64,000 nucleotides of DNA. Origin: Calonectria ilicicola. Lineage: Eukaryota > Ascomycota > Sordariomycetes > Hypocreales > Nectriaceae. The notes under the pieces were generated by a model, which saw nothing but the letters and a program-made list of their open reading frames with translations, was not told the DNA's origin and made no database searches. The DNA lies in the NCBI GenBank assembly GCA_020809705.1, contig CP085827.1, positions 992,001 to 1,056,000 of the forward strand. Reading direction: 5' to 3'. A program made the position numbers and the translations under genes. Positions 1-12,410 of the stretch are shown piece after piece; the first letter of the stretch is position 1, and each line of letters starts with the position of its first letter.

Positions 1-3000
1 GGAGAGCGTCCAGAAAATGAGGATCTCGAGAAAGCCCTGAAAAACATGACATGCGGGTACTCAAATGTATTCCTTGTTGTCGATGGCCTAGATGAATGTC
101 CAATATTAAACAAAGAACGAAAGGGCGTCTTGGATACCCTTCGTCGTATCACCAGTAGCATGGCAGATAATATGCATATCTTCTTGACAAGTCGGAAAGA
201 ACCAGATATCAGCGCAGCGATGAGCGAGATTCTTTCGAAACCAAGGCGGACCTCGATCAATCTAACAGAGCAATCCGAATCTCTTAATCGCGACATTAAT
301 CTATATATGGATTCAGTGCTTGCACAATCAGAATTTAGATCATGGCCCAATGAAATAAAATCTAAAGTTAAAATCTCACTAGCTGAGAAGGCCGGCGGCA
401 TGTTGGTACATTTTTATGCCCATCTGATCCGATACTATCGCTAACGATTGACTGTTCTAGGTTCCAATACGTTTCCTGCCAATTCGATGTGCTTCAGCAT
501 CTCCTTACCCCTCATCAAATTCTCGAGGCACTTAAAGACATGCCTTGTGGGCTTGACGAAACATATGCTAGAGCACTGAATAGAGTAGGGGAAACCTACC
601 AAACCCAGGTAATAGGGTCACTCAAATGGCTTGCATTCTCCGGGAAAGTTCTTAAACTTGAAGAATTGGCGGATATTTTTATTATGCGCCCCGAGCGTGA
701 GACCACATTTGACAACAAGGAGCAAATGTTTGAGCCGGAAGACTTCCTCAAGCATCTATCCAGCTTGGTTGTTGTCAAAGAACGAAGACTTTACAATGAA
801 GGATGCTCCAAAACGGTTCAACTGGCTCATTTCTCAATCAAAGAGTATCTAATATCTGATCGTATTGCTCACGGGCCAGCTAAGAGCTTCTCATTTCGCG
901 AAACTGATGCACACCTGCACATTTCTTACTCATGTCTAACTTACCACCTCTATTGCAGTAGTATGAGCAGAAGCAACCCAAAAACCCGAGATCTTGAGCT
1001 CTATGCGGCCCGTAAGTGGATGGTACATTTTGAAATGGTCCCACGCGAGGAACGTCCAGACCGCCTCACACGCATGGCTGCCCAAGCCCTCGTTACTCAG
1101 AGTGAGAGCCTTTGTTCCAGTGTTGAAGCGAGACAATATCGACCGGAATATGCAGACGGTCTTGATAAAAGTTCATCAAGATTCTTGCTGCGACCACTCT
1201 GCTTTACTGCCCGGCTTGGTCTAGTTGGACTCACTGAGATGTTGCTCGAGACAAACAAGTACTTGACACAGGAGGATATGGATACAGCTCTCCAGGAAGC
1301 GGCTGGGGGAGGAAATACAGAAGTTGTGGAGCTTCTCCTTAAAAAACATGCTAATATTAATGCAGAGAATACAAGCCTCGGAACTCCGCTGCAGGAAGCA
1401 GCATATGGAAGGCACATGACTATGATAGAGCTTTTGCTTGATCGTGGCGCTGATATTAACGCACAACATCCCAATTTTGGGTCTGCACTACAAATTGCTG
1501 CGTCTCAAGGTAACCTCAATATTGTACAGTTGCTCATTGGCCGTGGAGCAGATGTAAACTTGTCCTCGCACGAGACAGGATGCGCCTTGAGTTCGGCCAG
1601 TTCGGTCGACTGCCTGCAGTTTCTACTCGACAATGGGGCCGATATCAACGGAGGCAGCGGTGGAAAAAGGGGAACTGCGCTTTATCAGGTAGCTGCACAT
1701 CTGGATTCCAGAGGGCCCCTCTTTGAATTGCTTTTGGAGCGAGGCGCTGATGTTAACGCCTATGGCGGGGAGTACGGATACCCGCTCCAAGCGTTTTGCG
1801 CATATGCCGTTCCATTTTACAAAAGACATCTTCTCCGTGCTGCAGTGAAGCAATTACTCGAACGAGGCGCTAACATCAATGCACAAGGTGGCAAGTACGG
1901 CAATGCACTGCAAAGCGCGTGTGCTAAAAGTCACTACAGTGACCCTAACAACAGCATAATTAAGCTCCTGATAGAACGCGGTGCTAAGATCAATGCCCGG
2001 GGTGGACACTTTGGAACAGCATTACAAGCAATATGCGCGAATATACATGACTGTATGCGTGATATACAGATCTTGGTGGACAACGCTGGTGTAAATCTCC
2101 AGGGGGGAGAGTATGGCAACGCACTGCAGGCTGTATGCCAGCGCACCGTGTATGGGTTATCTAAAGACCCAGGAGCGGAAGGCCCAGGAGTGGGAGACCC
2201 AAAAGCGGAAGAGATAAGAAAAACAACTATGATAATAGTACTGCTTTACAAGGGTGCCGACGTGAATGCCCAAGGCGGGAAGTTTGGGAACGCCCTGCAG
2301 GCAGCTGCCAGCACAGTGATGACAAACGACAACACTAGATGTGTTGAGATACTACTCAACAAAGGTGCCAATGTCAATGCCCGGGGAGGGTACTACGACA
2401 CCGCGCTGCAGGCTGCTTGTGCCGCTAGCCGCCCCGAAACGGTCTTGCTACTCCTTGACCGAGGAGCTGACGTCAACGCTACGGGTGGTAAATATGGCAC
2501 TGCTCTCCAGGCCGCGTATGTGCGCATGTCCTTTTCAAGTCCTCCAACAATAATCCCGCGTCTTCTCATAGAGCGCGGCGCTGATGTCCACATCCAAAGC
2601 GGTGGTTTCGGGAGTGCCCGGCACGCCGCTGCGGCGCATGGGGGTTTCAAAATGGAAGACCTCCTCCAGCTACTGCTCGACCATGGTGTTGATGTTAATG
2701 ACGCCCGGGGTCGCCGCCACCCCACTGCCTTGCATGCAGCGATGGAACTTGAGTACGAAGCAATCAGACGTGTACGTTTCCTGATCGACCGCGGTGCTGA
2801 TATTAACCTCGCTCCGGGAAATCATGGCTCCCCGCTACAGTCGGCGTGTGCGCTTGAGGATGGCGAGGGAATATCCGAGTTCCTACTCAAAAACTATCCT
2901 CGAATTGGCATTGACGTGCAAGGGGGAGCCTTTGGTTCGGCCCTCCAGGCAGCAGCATACACAAGTCAGAATAGGTCCATCAAGTTACTATTGGGCCGAG

Positions 3001-3299
3001 GTGCTGATCCTAATGCCCAAGGAGGCAAATATGGCAGTGCACTCAATGCTGCCGTCATCCGGGGCTTCTGGAACACTGTTGAGGTGCTGTTGGATGGTAG
3101 AGCAGAGCCTGGCAAACAATCACTGCCTACATCAGAAAAGAAGTGGCTGGCTGAGATCCGCGAGGAGCATGGGAGGGGGGCTGTAGAACGGTATCTCAAG
3201 TTCCGCCAAGTTCACTGTCACGGATTGAGCCACCGAAAATGGTCGATTCGCCGCCAAGTACTTTCTTTGCGTAGTAAGCGCTTCAATCCATTTGAGTAA
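1..3299 (+). CDS. NACHT-ankyrin repeat protein (fungal NLR-like), 5' truncated by window edge
   Basis: Two exons read together: 1-401 and 461-3299, joined across a 59 bp intron (donor GTTGGT, branch CTAAC at 441, acceptor TTCTAG). The junction restores the usual GGMFQY...CQFDVL sequence that ends fungal NACHT regions. The reading frame is open at base 1, so the N-terminus (effector domain and P-loop) lies outside; 1079 residues are visible. The NACHT part shows a Walker B segment (FLVVDGLDEC, from about base 67) and a sensor-like FLTSRKEPDI. A winged-helix/linker follows (about 500-1150), then from about 1200 to 3100 some 17-18 degenerate ankyrin repeats of the type GADVNAQGGKYGNALQAAC. This architecture is typical of fungal STAND/NLR proteins linked to self/non-self recognition and heterokaryon incompatibility; a role here is inference. 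The uniform G-G-x-Y/F-G repeat style suggests internal repeat homogenisation. No frameshift or stop is seen. Confidence 0.9.
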
Positions 3300-6200
3300 G
3301 TGCAATGATAAAGCTTAGGAGCGAGGCAAAAGCCGAAGTACCTACTTGGTGAATTGACTAAGCCTCCTTGACTCCCAAACCTGCTACACCTGATTCAGAA
3401 CTGCTCCAAAGATGTACGTTATAGATTGTCTTAGACCAGAATAGATACATCTTACATAGAGACGCATTCATTGGTACCAAGGAAGGCAAAAAAGTACATA
3501 ATTCTATATCTATTAAAAAAAGGGCGACCTACCGCAACTCAATGAATCCGTCGCTCGAGCATGCGCTAAGCTAGTTCGAGGCCGTTTGAGCGAAGTGTAT
3601 GTCAAAGACTGGCAATAAGACTTTGCGATTTGAAATGAGTAGTTATTTCATTACACGCATGTGATGAGACAAATATCTCTCCCACGAAATGGGTGTGGAT
3701 GGATTTTAACGGCATAGCCCAGATTCCAACTCTCGCAGAGTGAAATAGATGTTAGCACTAGAGATCCTAGAGTATAGAGAGGCAAAAGAAAGACTTGTTA
3801 CTAATAGCCATCTTTTAATTAAATTCACCCATAAATTATACTTGCCACTCCAGTGAATATCCAAGTCTTGAGTGAACTAGATTCTTAGGAGTCAAAGCTA
3901 TCCCGCCCGCGCGATCAAATACAAGATTTATCACGTATTACTGGCACTGGATGGGGACTTTTTACGAATGACGCGCTGTGTTTTATAAGAGTTTATGGAA
4001 ATTGAAAAAAAGAGAAAAAATCGAATCATGGATTTTTTATTTTTCTGATATTCCACAATGATCTTAGTGTGGGACGTTAGCATGGCTCCATCTACTTCGG
4101 TCGGTCAACGCAATTATTGACTTAGCAAACAGCCATGTTCCATGACTCTGCTCATAGGTTCAAGTTCTATAATGTTTACATTCAGGTTATCGGCGTGGTT
4201 CTTGTCAATTCTTCCGCACGCCGTGAAAATAAACCCCGCTTGCCTACATATGAGCTCGGGTCTAGATCTATACCCTTGATTTTTATCATTGCCAATGCGT
4301 AAGGGGCAACTACAAAGACATTTGAGCAAGAGTGCATCTCTGTCGAGTATCGTGCTGTAAGGGGCTGAGTCAACCGAACTGCACCATTCATGACGACGGC
4401 AAGACTGTAGGTGCAACGTCTAATTCAAACTACGCTGAACTACACTCGACAGAGCTACAATACAGACACTCCAGGACCAAATGTCTTGGAGAGCGGTTGG
4501 TTTAGTGTGTTGGTGGGCCACCCGCTCCCGAACCGGCGGGTCGGTCCGCCGCGGCTCCACTTGTAACCCGACGCCGTTGGCTTGGGAGAGGATGAGATGC
4601 TATTTTGGTAATTTTCCATGTCTTAGCATGGCAATCTCCTTGCCAGCTGGATCCCGAGCGTCCTTTTGGTGTTTTTTTGGTCCCACCTGCAATGGCTTTC
4701 CCCAGATGCTCCCAGCCCAACACGACTTGCGCGTTGTTTTGGGAAAAAGGGGGTGGACACGGGTAACATCTAAGGTTATATTCCATCATCGGGCTTAGTA
4801 GTCCATAATATACCATCCCGTACGATTTGATTGGATTATTGAATCGTCATCTCATGTCTGTCACACCTTAAGAAAAAAAAACCTCCAGGGTAGCAGTCCC
4901 AAGGGGAGGCTAGCCGCTGCACCGTGACTCGGGATTGGGATAGTCGAACATTACGGGCAGGCTAGGGGATGAAAAGGCACACGTGCTCCAAAATGTTACA
5001 CTGGGATGCGCCCTATTTAAAAAGGACAAAAAACAACTGCCATTCTACAATTGTCTATTTTTAGAGTGAACGTTCGCCCTATTGTGGGGGTGATTCTTTT
5101 TTGTCACCCAAGGCCTTGGGTTTTGCAAAGGCCACTTTTTGCATAAACAAGGGCAGTCCCTGGCTCGTTGCCAGGCACTCACATCTCTTGCAGGTCAGGG
5201 TTCCCACTAGTCGGAATTACGCCCCCCTATGCTGAGAAGGGAAGAAGCCTAGCTGGCTAATATTAATACGAGCTTTTGTATGGGCGAAAGGTGCCAGGAT
5301 ACAGAGATAAGCCCTAGTGAGCCACTAGCTCAGGTACAGAGAAGGACTACGGAAACCCCGGGCTGAGGGGAGCGGTCGCGGAAAGGGGCTGGTTTTTGAA
5401 ACAGCAGCCGAATTGATTTGAATGTCAGAAAAAGACGGGATGGAATTGCTTTTGTCCTCCGCAGCCTTGAGCTTTAGTCGAACGGAATATGGTGGCGTGC
5501 TTCTTTGTCCTGCAACGTTCTGACGATAATTGATGCAGGGGCAGTAAAGCAACAAGGGTCCAGCCACGCGAGCAGGGACTGCCATCCCGGCTACTCGGCT
5601 GCCCTGTTAATGATTTTTTTACTATCTTTGGCCTGTAATTGGGTCAGAGTCTCGTATCAACGGAACTCTCGGCGTGGTGGGGTCGCTGGTCGCGAACCCA
5701 AGAGGCATCGCTAAGATGAGCTTGGCCAAATCTGCTGGTGGATAATAAAGCTTAAAAAGCGACCGGGGCAAAAATTCGGGGGGCACTTCGCCAACTGCGG
5801 GAATGGGACACATTCCAGCTTTGGAGTCCAGACCGAGACAGAGAGTGAGAGAGGCGTTCTTGTTGAAGCTCTGACATCCACGTGCAGTAATTTATCAAAA
5901 TAATTGGCGCTCTTCTGGCGTCTTTCACCGCGCCTGGCGTTCGCATAGCCTCGCACTGGCGCGTCGCAGTGGATCTCCTTGATCAATTGAAAGTGGGGAT
6001 GGGCACCACGCTGGACCCCTGTCTGCCGTGATCTCCCGGACCAGAGCACGTTGGTAGATCTTTGGTCAATCCCTGGTAAGGTAGCTACAGCATACAGAGT
6101 AAGCATAAGGGAGATCTTGGACCTGTCTTGGCCTCAAAGTTGCCAAGTTCACATAGAAATGTTGCTCAGGATTCATAGAATTCGTTGTTTGCTTTTTGCG

Positions 6201-6494
6201 TCTCTGCGCACAAACAATTTTGCGTATTATTTCGTGGTACATAGTTGTACATCGTAACCCGCTCGATATCTTCCCTAGGCCCTTGCTATCCGGATATCGC
6301 CCAAGATGAAAATTTATCTGCTGCCGTCCCAAAACCATATCGCCGCCCCCCAATAACGCCGTTCTAAGTGATACAGAAAAGAAAAAGAAATAGAACTCGT
6401 CATGGCCCGCAATACAGACCCTCGCGGCCGTCTGCGTTGCACCTGATTTGGTCGCTCTGCGTTACGACTTCTGCAAAAGTTTCCCGGTGCCATC
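3300..6494. other. 3.2 kb without a convincing gene, AT-shifted in its first part
   Basis: The stretch lies between two convergent genes. From about 3300 to 4100 it is visibly AT-richer than the flanking coding DNA; from about 4480 it becomes GC-richer. Reading frames are short, with atypical composition and no recognisable domain, including a 100-codon frame on the minus strand at 4114-4416. A 16 bp perfect palindrome sits at 5106-5121. It could be decayed mobile-element or gene-remnant DNA, but I found no terminal repeats, target duplications or transposase motifs to prove it. Confidence 0.5.
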
Positions 6495-8180
6495 TTAGTT
6501 TCCCTTTTTGGCATCCTCCTTCTTTTTGGCGTCTTCCTTCTTCTTGGCATCTTCCTTTTTCTTGGCTTCCGCCTTGTTCTGCTGCTCTTGTTTCTTCAAC
6601 TCTGCGATTGCTTCTGCCTCGTATTCGGGTGACCATAGCATGGGGCTTTCGCAAATGTTGTCGCGGGCAAATGAGCGGTATCGTTCGAGAATGTCCGTCT
6701 TATCCATGCCTCCGCGTTGACTTCCGAAGCTGTAGTGAACGGCGATTCCTCGACCATCGGCAACGGCATCTGGAAATAGTTAGCACAGGTGTGTCTGGGG
6801 TGCGCCAGCGCAAAACTCACGTCTTCCAAGCTTCCTTGTCATGGTGCAAGAGAAGTGATTCTCGTCGTCAGACTCAATGGGCTTAGCAGCGTTGATATCC
6901 TTGCCCATCATGGCAACAAACTGGATACCCATGCGGTCGTACTGGAAGTCCCAGTTGCCAAACTTGTATTGCCACAGTGCGTCCTTCTCGAGGTTCTCAA
7001 GGAAGCTCAAGTGCTCCTGAGCGCCAATCTTCCACTCAGTCCAGCCACGGCCATAAGGATGGTATTCGGTCTTCTCAATGGGGGTGAAGTCTAGAATGTG
7101 ATCATGGCTGCCCTTGTTGAGGGGTAGCCAGCGGTGAACACCATCCTCCGAGGGCTCCCAGTCTCCAAGCTTGAATTCCTCCAAATCGGGACCCTCCCAT
7201 TCGGGCAGCTTCGAGGGGCGCCAGTCAAATTCGGTGCCGACGATGGATGATGTTTTGTTGAGTTCAGGGAGGTAGGGTTTAACGGCGCCCAGGTTCCAGT
7301 GGACCCAGCTGAGCAGGGGTTGGTTCACGACATTGGCGGATACGATGTAAAATTCAGGATGTTCAACCTTCTTCTGGACTAGGGAGGGGATGAGACTGTC
7401 CTCCATGAAGACCTGAAAGGTGGGTTAGCCGTGGTGCAAGAGCAACGGAGCGAGAATTGTGGCTAACAATGTCATCATCAATCTTGATGTACAAAACGTC
7501 ATCCTCGACGCGATCGTAGGACTGGCCAAAACCTGAGGAAAACTGGTTCATGTTGGTCATGTCTTCGGTGGCAGCCCACTTTTCATAGTATTCAGGCTCG
7601 CTCTTCAGCATGCGATCAAGCAGAGCGACGTCCTCTGGTGTACCAGTGCGCTCAACAAAGATGACACCGTCAAGCATGCCGCCATTTTTCTTGAGGTTTC
7701 GCTTGGGAGCGTTAGTCAATTGCTAGGGTGCATAGGGTCCACGAAACAAACCTTTAGGTAGCAATCGAGAATAGAAATGGGCTGGCGGCGACCGAAAAAG
7801 ACAAGGGCCTTGATGCTCTTGATGTTGTCGGGGCGCTTGTAGTCCCAGACGCTGGGCAGCAAGTGGCCCTTGGAGGTCCAGAATCGTGGCTTCGTCTTGC
7901 CATCGCCCTCGAGATCGGATGATGATGATGATGATGACGATGAGGATGATGAGGGGCTAGGGCTGGCTTTCGCACTGTCGTCGTTGCTCGATGTGGGCTT
8001 TTTGTTATCGGGAGCGGCGCTGGGAGCGGGGTCCTTGTTGTGCGATAGTAGAGAGCTTGCTGAGAGTGTGTTGGAGATGTGTTCCTGCTGGTTCCAGACT
8101 AAGAAGCCGAAGAGCATGAGAACCAGCACGCTGCCTGTCACGATGTGACGCCGCGAGTAGGTCCTGATTGCGAGGACCAT
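6495..8180 (-). CDS. Type II membrane protein, putative glycosyltransferase-like
   Basis: Four exons on the minus strand: 8180-7752, 7701-7468, 7412-6821 and 6769-6495. The introns are 50, 55 and 51 bp with GTTTGT, GTTAGC and GTGAGT donors, each with a CTAAC branch site. The product is 509 residues. The ATG at 8180 has a near-ideal GCCACC context. A short cytosolic N-terminus is followed by one membrane helix (about residues 13-29), then a Ser-rich linker with a run of 12 or more serines. The lumenal domain contains SIKALVFFGRRQPISILDCYL and, at the exon 2/3 join, YIKIDDDIVFMED, which resembles the DxD metal/nucleotide-sugar site of GT-A glycosyltransferases. This layout fits a Golgi- or ER-anchored transferase. 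The family is widely conserved in fungi, but I cannot name the substrate. The C-terminus ends in three KKKEDA repeats and no retention signal. The existence of the gene is secure; the enzymatic function is inferred. Confidence 0.85.
6498..6563 (-). repeat. In-frame 18 bp tandem repeat coding KKKEDA units
   Basis: Three near-identical 18 bp units at the 3' end of the glycosyltransferase-like gene encode KKKEDA blocks just before the stop. The preceding segment (KKQEQQNKAEAKKKEDA) is also charged and probably helical. Copy number is likely to vary between strains. Confidence 0.8.
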
Positions 8181-11093
8181 GGTGGCGATGTTGATGCGGA
8201 AACGAGAAAGCCGGGCGGAGTGGAATCCAGTTTGATGACTCGAGGGCGAAAAATTCCAATGCAAGGGAGTCCAGAATGGGCGGGGGTCGGAACGGAGGCT
8301 CGGTACGTATATATCCCTTTGGCGAACAGGCGAGGGAGCGAGCTGGCGTCGAGATCCCAAGACGGGAGGTTCAAATGATCAGAGACAGGACGGCTTGGGT
8401 GGTCTGGAAATATATATGGAGCAGTGGGTGATTGGCAGCCACAGACAGGCACAGGGGAGGGGCACGCAGAGGAGTCTACAGGAGCCGCCCCAAAGCAAGC
8501 CAAGGCCAGGCCAGGCAAGGCCCAAGGTCCGGCTCGGGATGTGCGCGAAAGGGGCGTCCGGGCCATTCAACCGGACTCGATGACATGGACGAAAGCGCGG
8601 CAGAGACTAGAGTGTGGCTGATTGGGGATGGGTGAAAGCGTCGGCCAACATGCAAATCCGCACATGCACATGCAGTACAGTCCAGCCCAGCCCAGCCAGG
8701 GGCCCACGCTGCTAAGGTTCGAAACGAGAAACTACTGGCAAACTACTGATCGTCGTCCATGTCGTCTAGGGCCTCGACGCCGCAAGCGGGTCTGGCGGCA
8801 TGCGCCACAGCCATTCCAGGCCCGATTTAGCGAACCTGTTCTGGACTGCTGAACTGGCCTTGGGCCATTATTGACCTTGGATATGCGAGATGCCTGCATG
8901 CCCGTGTTGGATATTTGGGGCACATGAGCGAAGCTGTTCCTCCCTCCTCTCTTCTCCCTCCCAATGTGCGAGCAGTTGACGAAAGCCGGTGAAATTACTA
9001 TTTGCTTGCGGCGCTTTCCTCACCGAGACAGTGGGTTGCATCCTGTGAGCTTCTGTTCGGATCGCAGCCGGTAGATGGCTTCCCAGACGATGAGGGATTG
9101 GCTGCATCGTACTGGTGCGACAACCGACCGGGGGGGGGGGCCAGGTTACACTGGCGACGGGATGCTGCCGAAGGATGCCATAGGATGACAGCACTGCCTG
9201 CTCCATAGAAGTCCACTTTGGATACGGAGGCCAGAAAACCGTCCAACACTCATCTCATTTGCAAAAAGAAGACGTGTCGTTCCCGGAGGACAAAGACATG
9301 GCGTTGGCGTTGCAGCGTCATGATGATTACGACCTATCGTCACCAATGTGAAATTGAATGCAGCAGTCCTTATCAGCCACTGCGCGCGCACACTCGATCC
9401 GCACTCATTATCCCAGACATCCCCTGGAATGTAAAACGAGGTTGTGTGTGACGGGCATGCGAGGGCCGTTTTTAATTTTCTTTTCTCTCACAGACCAAAA
9501 AAACCTCCAGCCCAACGATGAGACACGTGCAGCCTCCCCCGCCTCAACCAACACGATGAGGAGCAGCCACCGCGATCGCCCCAAAACCGGCTTCCCTTGC
9601 GCGCGATACGAGCGCAGCCAGTTTCACTCAGACGATCCAACCGAGTGGCGTGACCAGGCACCAGCATCCAGAGCAGTGCGGACCACACAGCAGAGCATCG
9701 CTGCTGGGCTGAACGAGGCGCGCAGTGGAGCTCGCCTGGCAGGGGGCCCGGCCAGCAGCACAAAGCTTGGCTTTGGCGCTACTTAATTAAAGCAGCTGAA
9801 GATCCCTCCCAAACTCAGAAGCGCTGTCGGTCCTGCCGCATAACATTGGCTCATTCAAACACAAGCTTTTTTCTCAAGCCCCTTTTCGTGCATCGATCGT
9901 GATTGACGACGAGTGCCGAAGGGAAGCCAATCTATCTTGGCACGTTCCCCTCTCGCCTCCGTTTTGCATTGAGCACCATCATCTCGCGACGGTGGAGCAG
10001 CATATGTAACGGAGCGCTCAGCTTATCAAAGCAACAAAGCCCCGCGGGATTTCAAACATGGCTAGCAAGCCATGATGCAGATGGTGTCATGGCCGTAGTG
10101 TTGGCGCTTTTTTTCTCCGAATTTTCCCTCCTTCTCTCTTTGTCCTTTTTAACCTAGCCTACTGTTCGAGATAACCCGCTTAAAAAGGCCCGTCATTCCG
10201 GACATCCCCCCACCAGGTCCGTACCGTGCCACTAGAATACGCCACAGCGATGGAAGGAGGGAAGAACGATGCCACACCAAAGGAATACGGAAAAAAATCA
10301 GGCCAAGGACCAGCGTAATCGTAAGGCTCGCCAAGACCCTAACACCCTGAGACCAAGCAAAATAAAATGAAAAATAAGCATATAAATAAATAAGCAAAGA
10401 AGGAAATAAATAAATACCCAACAGCATCAAGACAAAATTTCTTTAGCCTTACACAGAGCGTCAGGATTCTCACAGCACCCCCCAAATCGCTATGACGGTC
10501 GGTCAGACGTTGGTTCCGCGACATTTCGTTATGCGAGACATCGAACCAGATTGCGCCGAGCAAGGCGACGCCCACTGAGCTGAGGCGCACGAAAATGCAC
10601 GCGGCCAGTTTGGTACTTGGTGTGTTGTGCCCGACTAATAGCTGCATGCAACCATCCTTGTTTGGCCAGATCAATAGCTTGTCTTTATGCTTGTTCCGCA
10701 TCGAGTCAGCTGCTTGCTACTCCGCACATTCCCAAGTCGGCGCGCCAGTGCCGCAGTCACGGAGAGCCAAAGGGAGGTCGCTTGTTGAACAACCGAGGAA
10801 AATATTCCCCATATTAAGATTAGTGCTATCTATCCCAGCTATATCAACTCATGCCCGATTATTTGACATATTAATCAACCTTGCTTTTCGACAAATTATT
10901 GTACATGTCCTTGTACAGTAATGGCTCTCTGGGGCCAACTCCCCGCAGTACCGTCATCCACAATCAACAAACAATTCTCGTGATCGCCCTCTTTCATATT
11001 AAACCATATTTACCATTCATTCCCAGCCTGTCAGTACTAGACTGGATTCGATGTGCAACGTCGTAATGCAATTTTGCTCCTCGCATCCACAGC
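8181..11093. other. 2.9 kb intergenic region upstream of the transferase-like gene
   Basis: It contains the promoter of the minus-strand gene at 6495-8180 and the 3' flank of the gene at 11094-12410. Features seen are an 11-base G run at 9130-9140, GC-rich stretches near 8430-8560, and AT-rich stretches near 10340-10430. Reading frames on both strands are short and compositionally random. No tRNA, transposon or conserved protein was recognised. Confidence 0.5.
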
Positions 11094-12410
11094 TCACCAC
11101 CACCCAGGGAGTTGGGCCTGGCTCTTCCGAACCCGCAATTTGCGGCCCTCAGTGGGCTGCGCCGCGGCGGGAGTAGTCGCCGTTTGCGTGGGTTTCGGCG
11201 CCTTGCCTCCGTTGGGGCCCACAGTCATGACTACTGTGTTGTACACCGTCTGGACGCTGGTGGAGATGGGCATGAGTGGGCACTCGGTGTGCGTGGCGGC
11301 GGCACCGGCAGCCTTGATTGCCGTCGCATAGTGTTCCTTGGCGTTTCCACCGTTCTTGACACCGTACATTTTATTACCGTTGTTATCGCTGTCAATGCTC
11401 TTGTTCTTTTGTCCGGGGCCGCTGGCGGGGTTGCTAATCTGCTCATAGTTGTTACCGGAACCATGGCATGGCAGGCCGTTCTTCTTCTTGCAGCTCGACT
11501 TGCCCGACTCCTTGTCAATGGTGATGATCTCGACGTCGGGCTCACCGTTGCTATCGGTAGCAGTCTTCGTAATGGTTTGGTACTGCTGAGCGGTTTCGGT
11601 CACGGTTCGAGGTGGAGAAGTTACCGTGACGGTGTGGAGAAGCTTGATAACCTGAGTCGTCTTCTCTCCATTGTTTAAGGCGATGGTCTTAGTACTGGGT
11701 TCTGACTTGACAACGATAGAGTAATCCTTCTCAGCTTCCTGGATAGTGTCGGTACTAGACGCGGGCTTAACAATGACCGTATAGTACTTGTCTCCCTCTT
11801 GAACCGTCCTTGTTTCGTAGCGAACTGTCCGCTCACTCACAGTTTTGACCAAGTCCGAACCATCAGGGTTCTTCACCGTGAGAGTTTTGACTGGGACATT
11901 GTCATCATAGCCATCGCCGCCAACAGTAACAGTAACGTATTTTCGAGGAGACTTTTCAGTATCGCTCTCAACCTCGACGGTCTTGGCGTTGCCACCTTTG
12001 CCACCCTCTGGCGCTTTTCCACTGGGAGAGGGCGGGCCAGAAGTGATGGTTACTGTCTTTGCATACTTGATATTTGGCTGTTGAGAGGGGCCAGGACCGA
12101 CAGTGACCTCTTTTGTAACTGTGTGCTCCTCAATGTGAGTCACGGTAATCGTGTGTCCAGGTTCAGTCACAGTATGCTCAACCGTGACGGTTTCCTTGGA
12201 TGGCACCCTGTACGGTGGTGCATTGATAGTAACAGTGTGCGGGATCCCAGTAGACTCTGTTACTGTAACAATTTTGAGGTTCTTTTCGTATGTTCCGGAG
12301 CTGGAGCAAGGGCAGCATTCCTCGACTTGATTTCGAGCATGGAGCCAATCAAACTGTGCCTGGGAAAATGGCAACAGAGCCAAGACAGCCCAAGGAGTAA
12401 TTCGAATCAT
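11094..12410 (-). CDS. Secreted Thr/Val-rich protein, unknown function
   Basis: A single exon of 438 residues. The N-terminus is a clear secretion signal (MIRITPWAVLALLPFSQA, cleavage likely after residue 18), followed by a small Cys cluster (EECCPC). Most of the mature chain is low-complexity, built from short beta-prone blocks such as TVTVT, HTVTV, KTVTI and VTVTSPP, separated by Pro/Gly/Lys linkers. The C-terminal third has two more isolated Cys motifs (SCKKKNGLPC, TECPL). No GPI-attachment tail is visible: the protein ends in KSQAQLPGWW. It resembles fungal cell-surface or extracellular-matrix proteins in composition, with Ser/Thr available for O-mannosylation, but no catalytic domain can be seen. 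The opposite strand also shows a 188-codon frame (11112-11678), which I read as a shadow of this repetitive coding sequence. Confidence 0.85.
   Translation of the reverse strand: MIRITPWAVLALLPFSQAQFDWLHARNQVEECCPCSSSGTYEKNLKIVTVTESTGIPHTVTINAPPYRVPSKETVTVEHTVTEPGHTITVTHIEEHTVTKEVTVGPGPSQQPNIKYAKTVTITSGPPSPSGKAPEGGKGGNAKTVEVESDTEKSPRKYVTVTVGGDGYDDNVPVKTLTVKNPDGSDLVKTVSERTVRYETRTVQEGDKYYTVIVKPASSTDTIQEAEKDYSIVVKSEPSTKTIALNNGEKTTQVIKLLHTVTVTSPPRTVTETAQQYQTITKTATDSNGEPDVEIITIDKESGKSSCKKKNGLPCHGSGNNYEQISNPASGPGQKNKSIDSDNNGNKMYGVKNGGNAKEHYATAIKAAGAAATHTECPLMPISTSVQTVYNTVVMTVGPNGGKAPKPTQTATTPAAAQPTEGRKLRVRKSQAQLPGWW

Noticed and set aside
4114..4416. 100-codon - strand frame
   Set aside because: No recognisable similarity or codon bias; lies in compositionally odd DNA and may at best be a gene relic.
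5106..5121. 16 bp perfect palindrome ACCCAAGGCCTTGGGT
   Set aside because: No second copy, no flanking gene start, and short palindromes of this kind arise by chance in a window of this size.
11112..11678. 188-codon + strand frame opposite the secreted protein
   Set aside because: Shadow of the repetitive minus-strand gene, which has a signal peptide and intact start.
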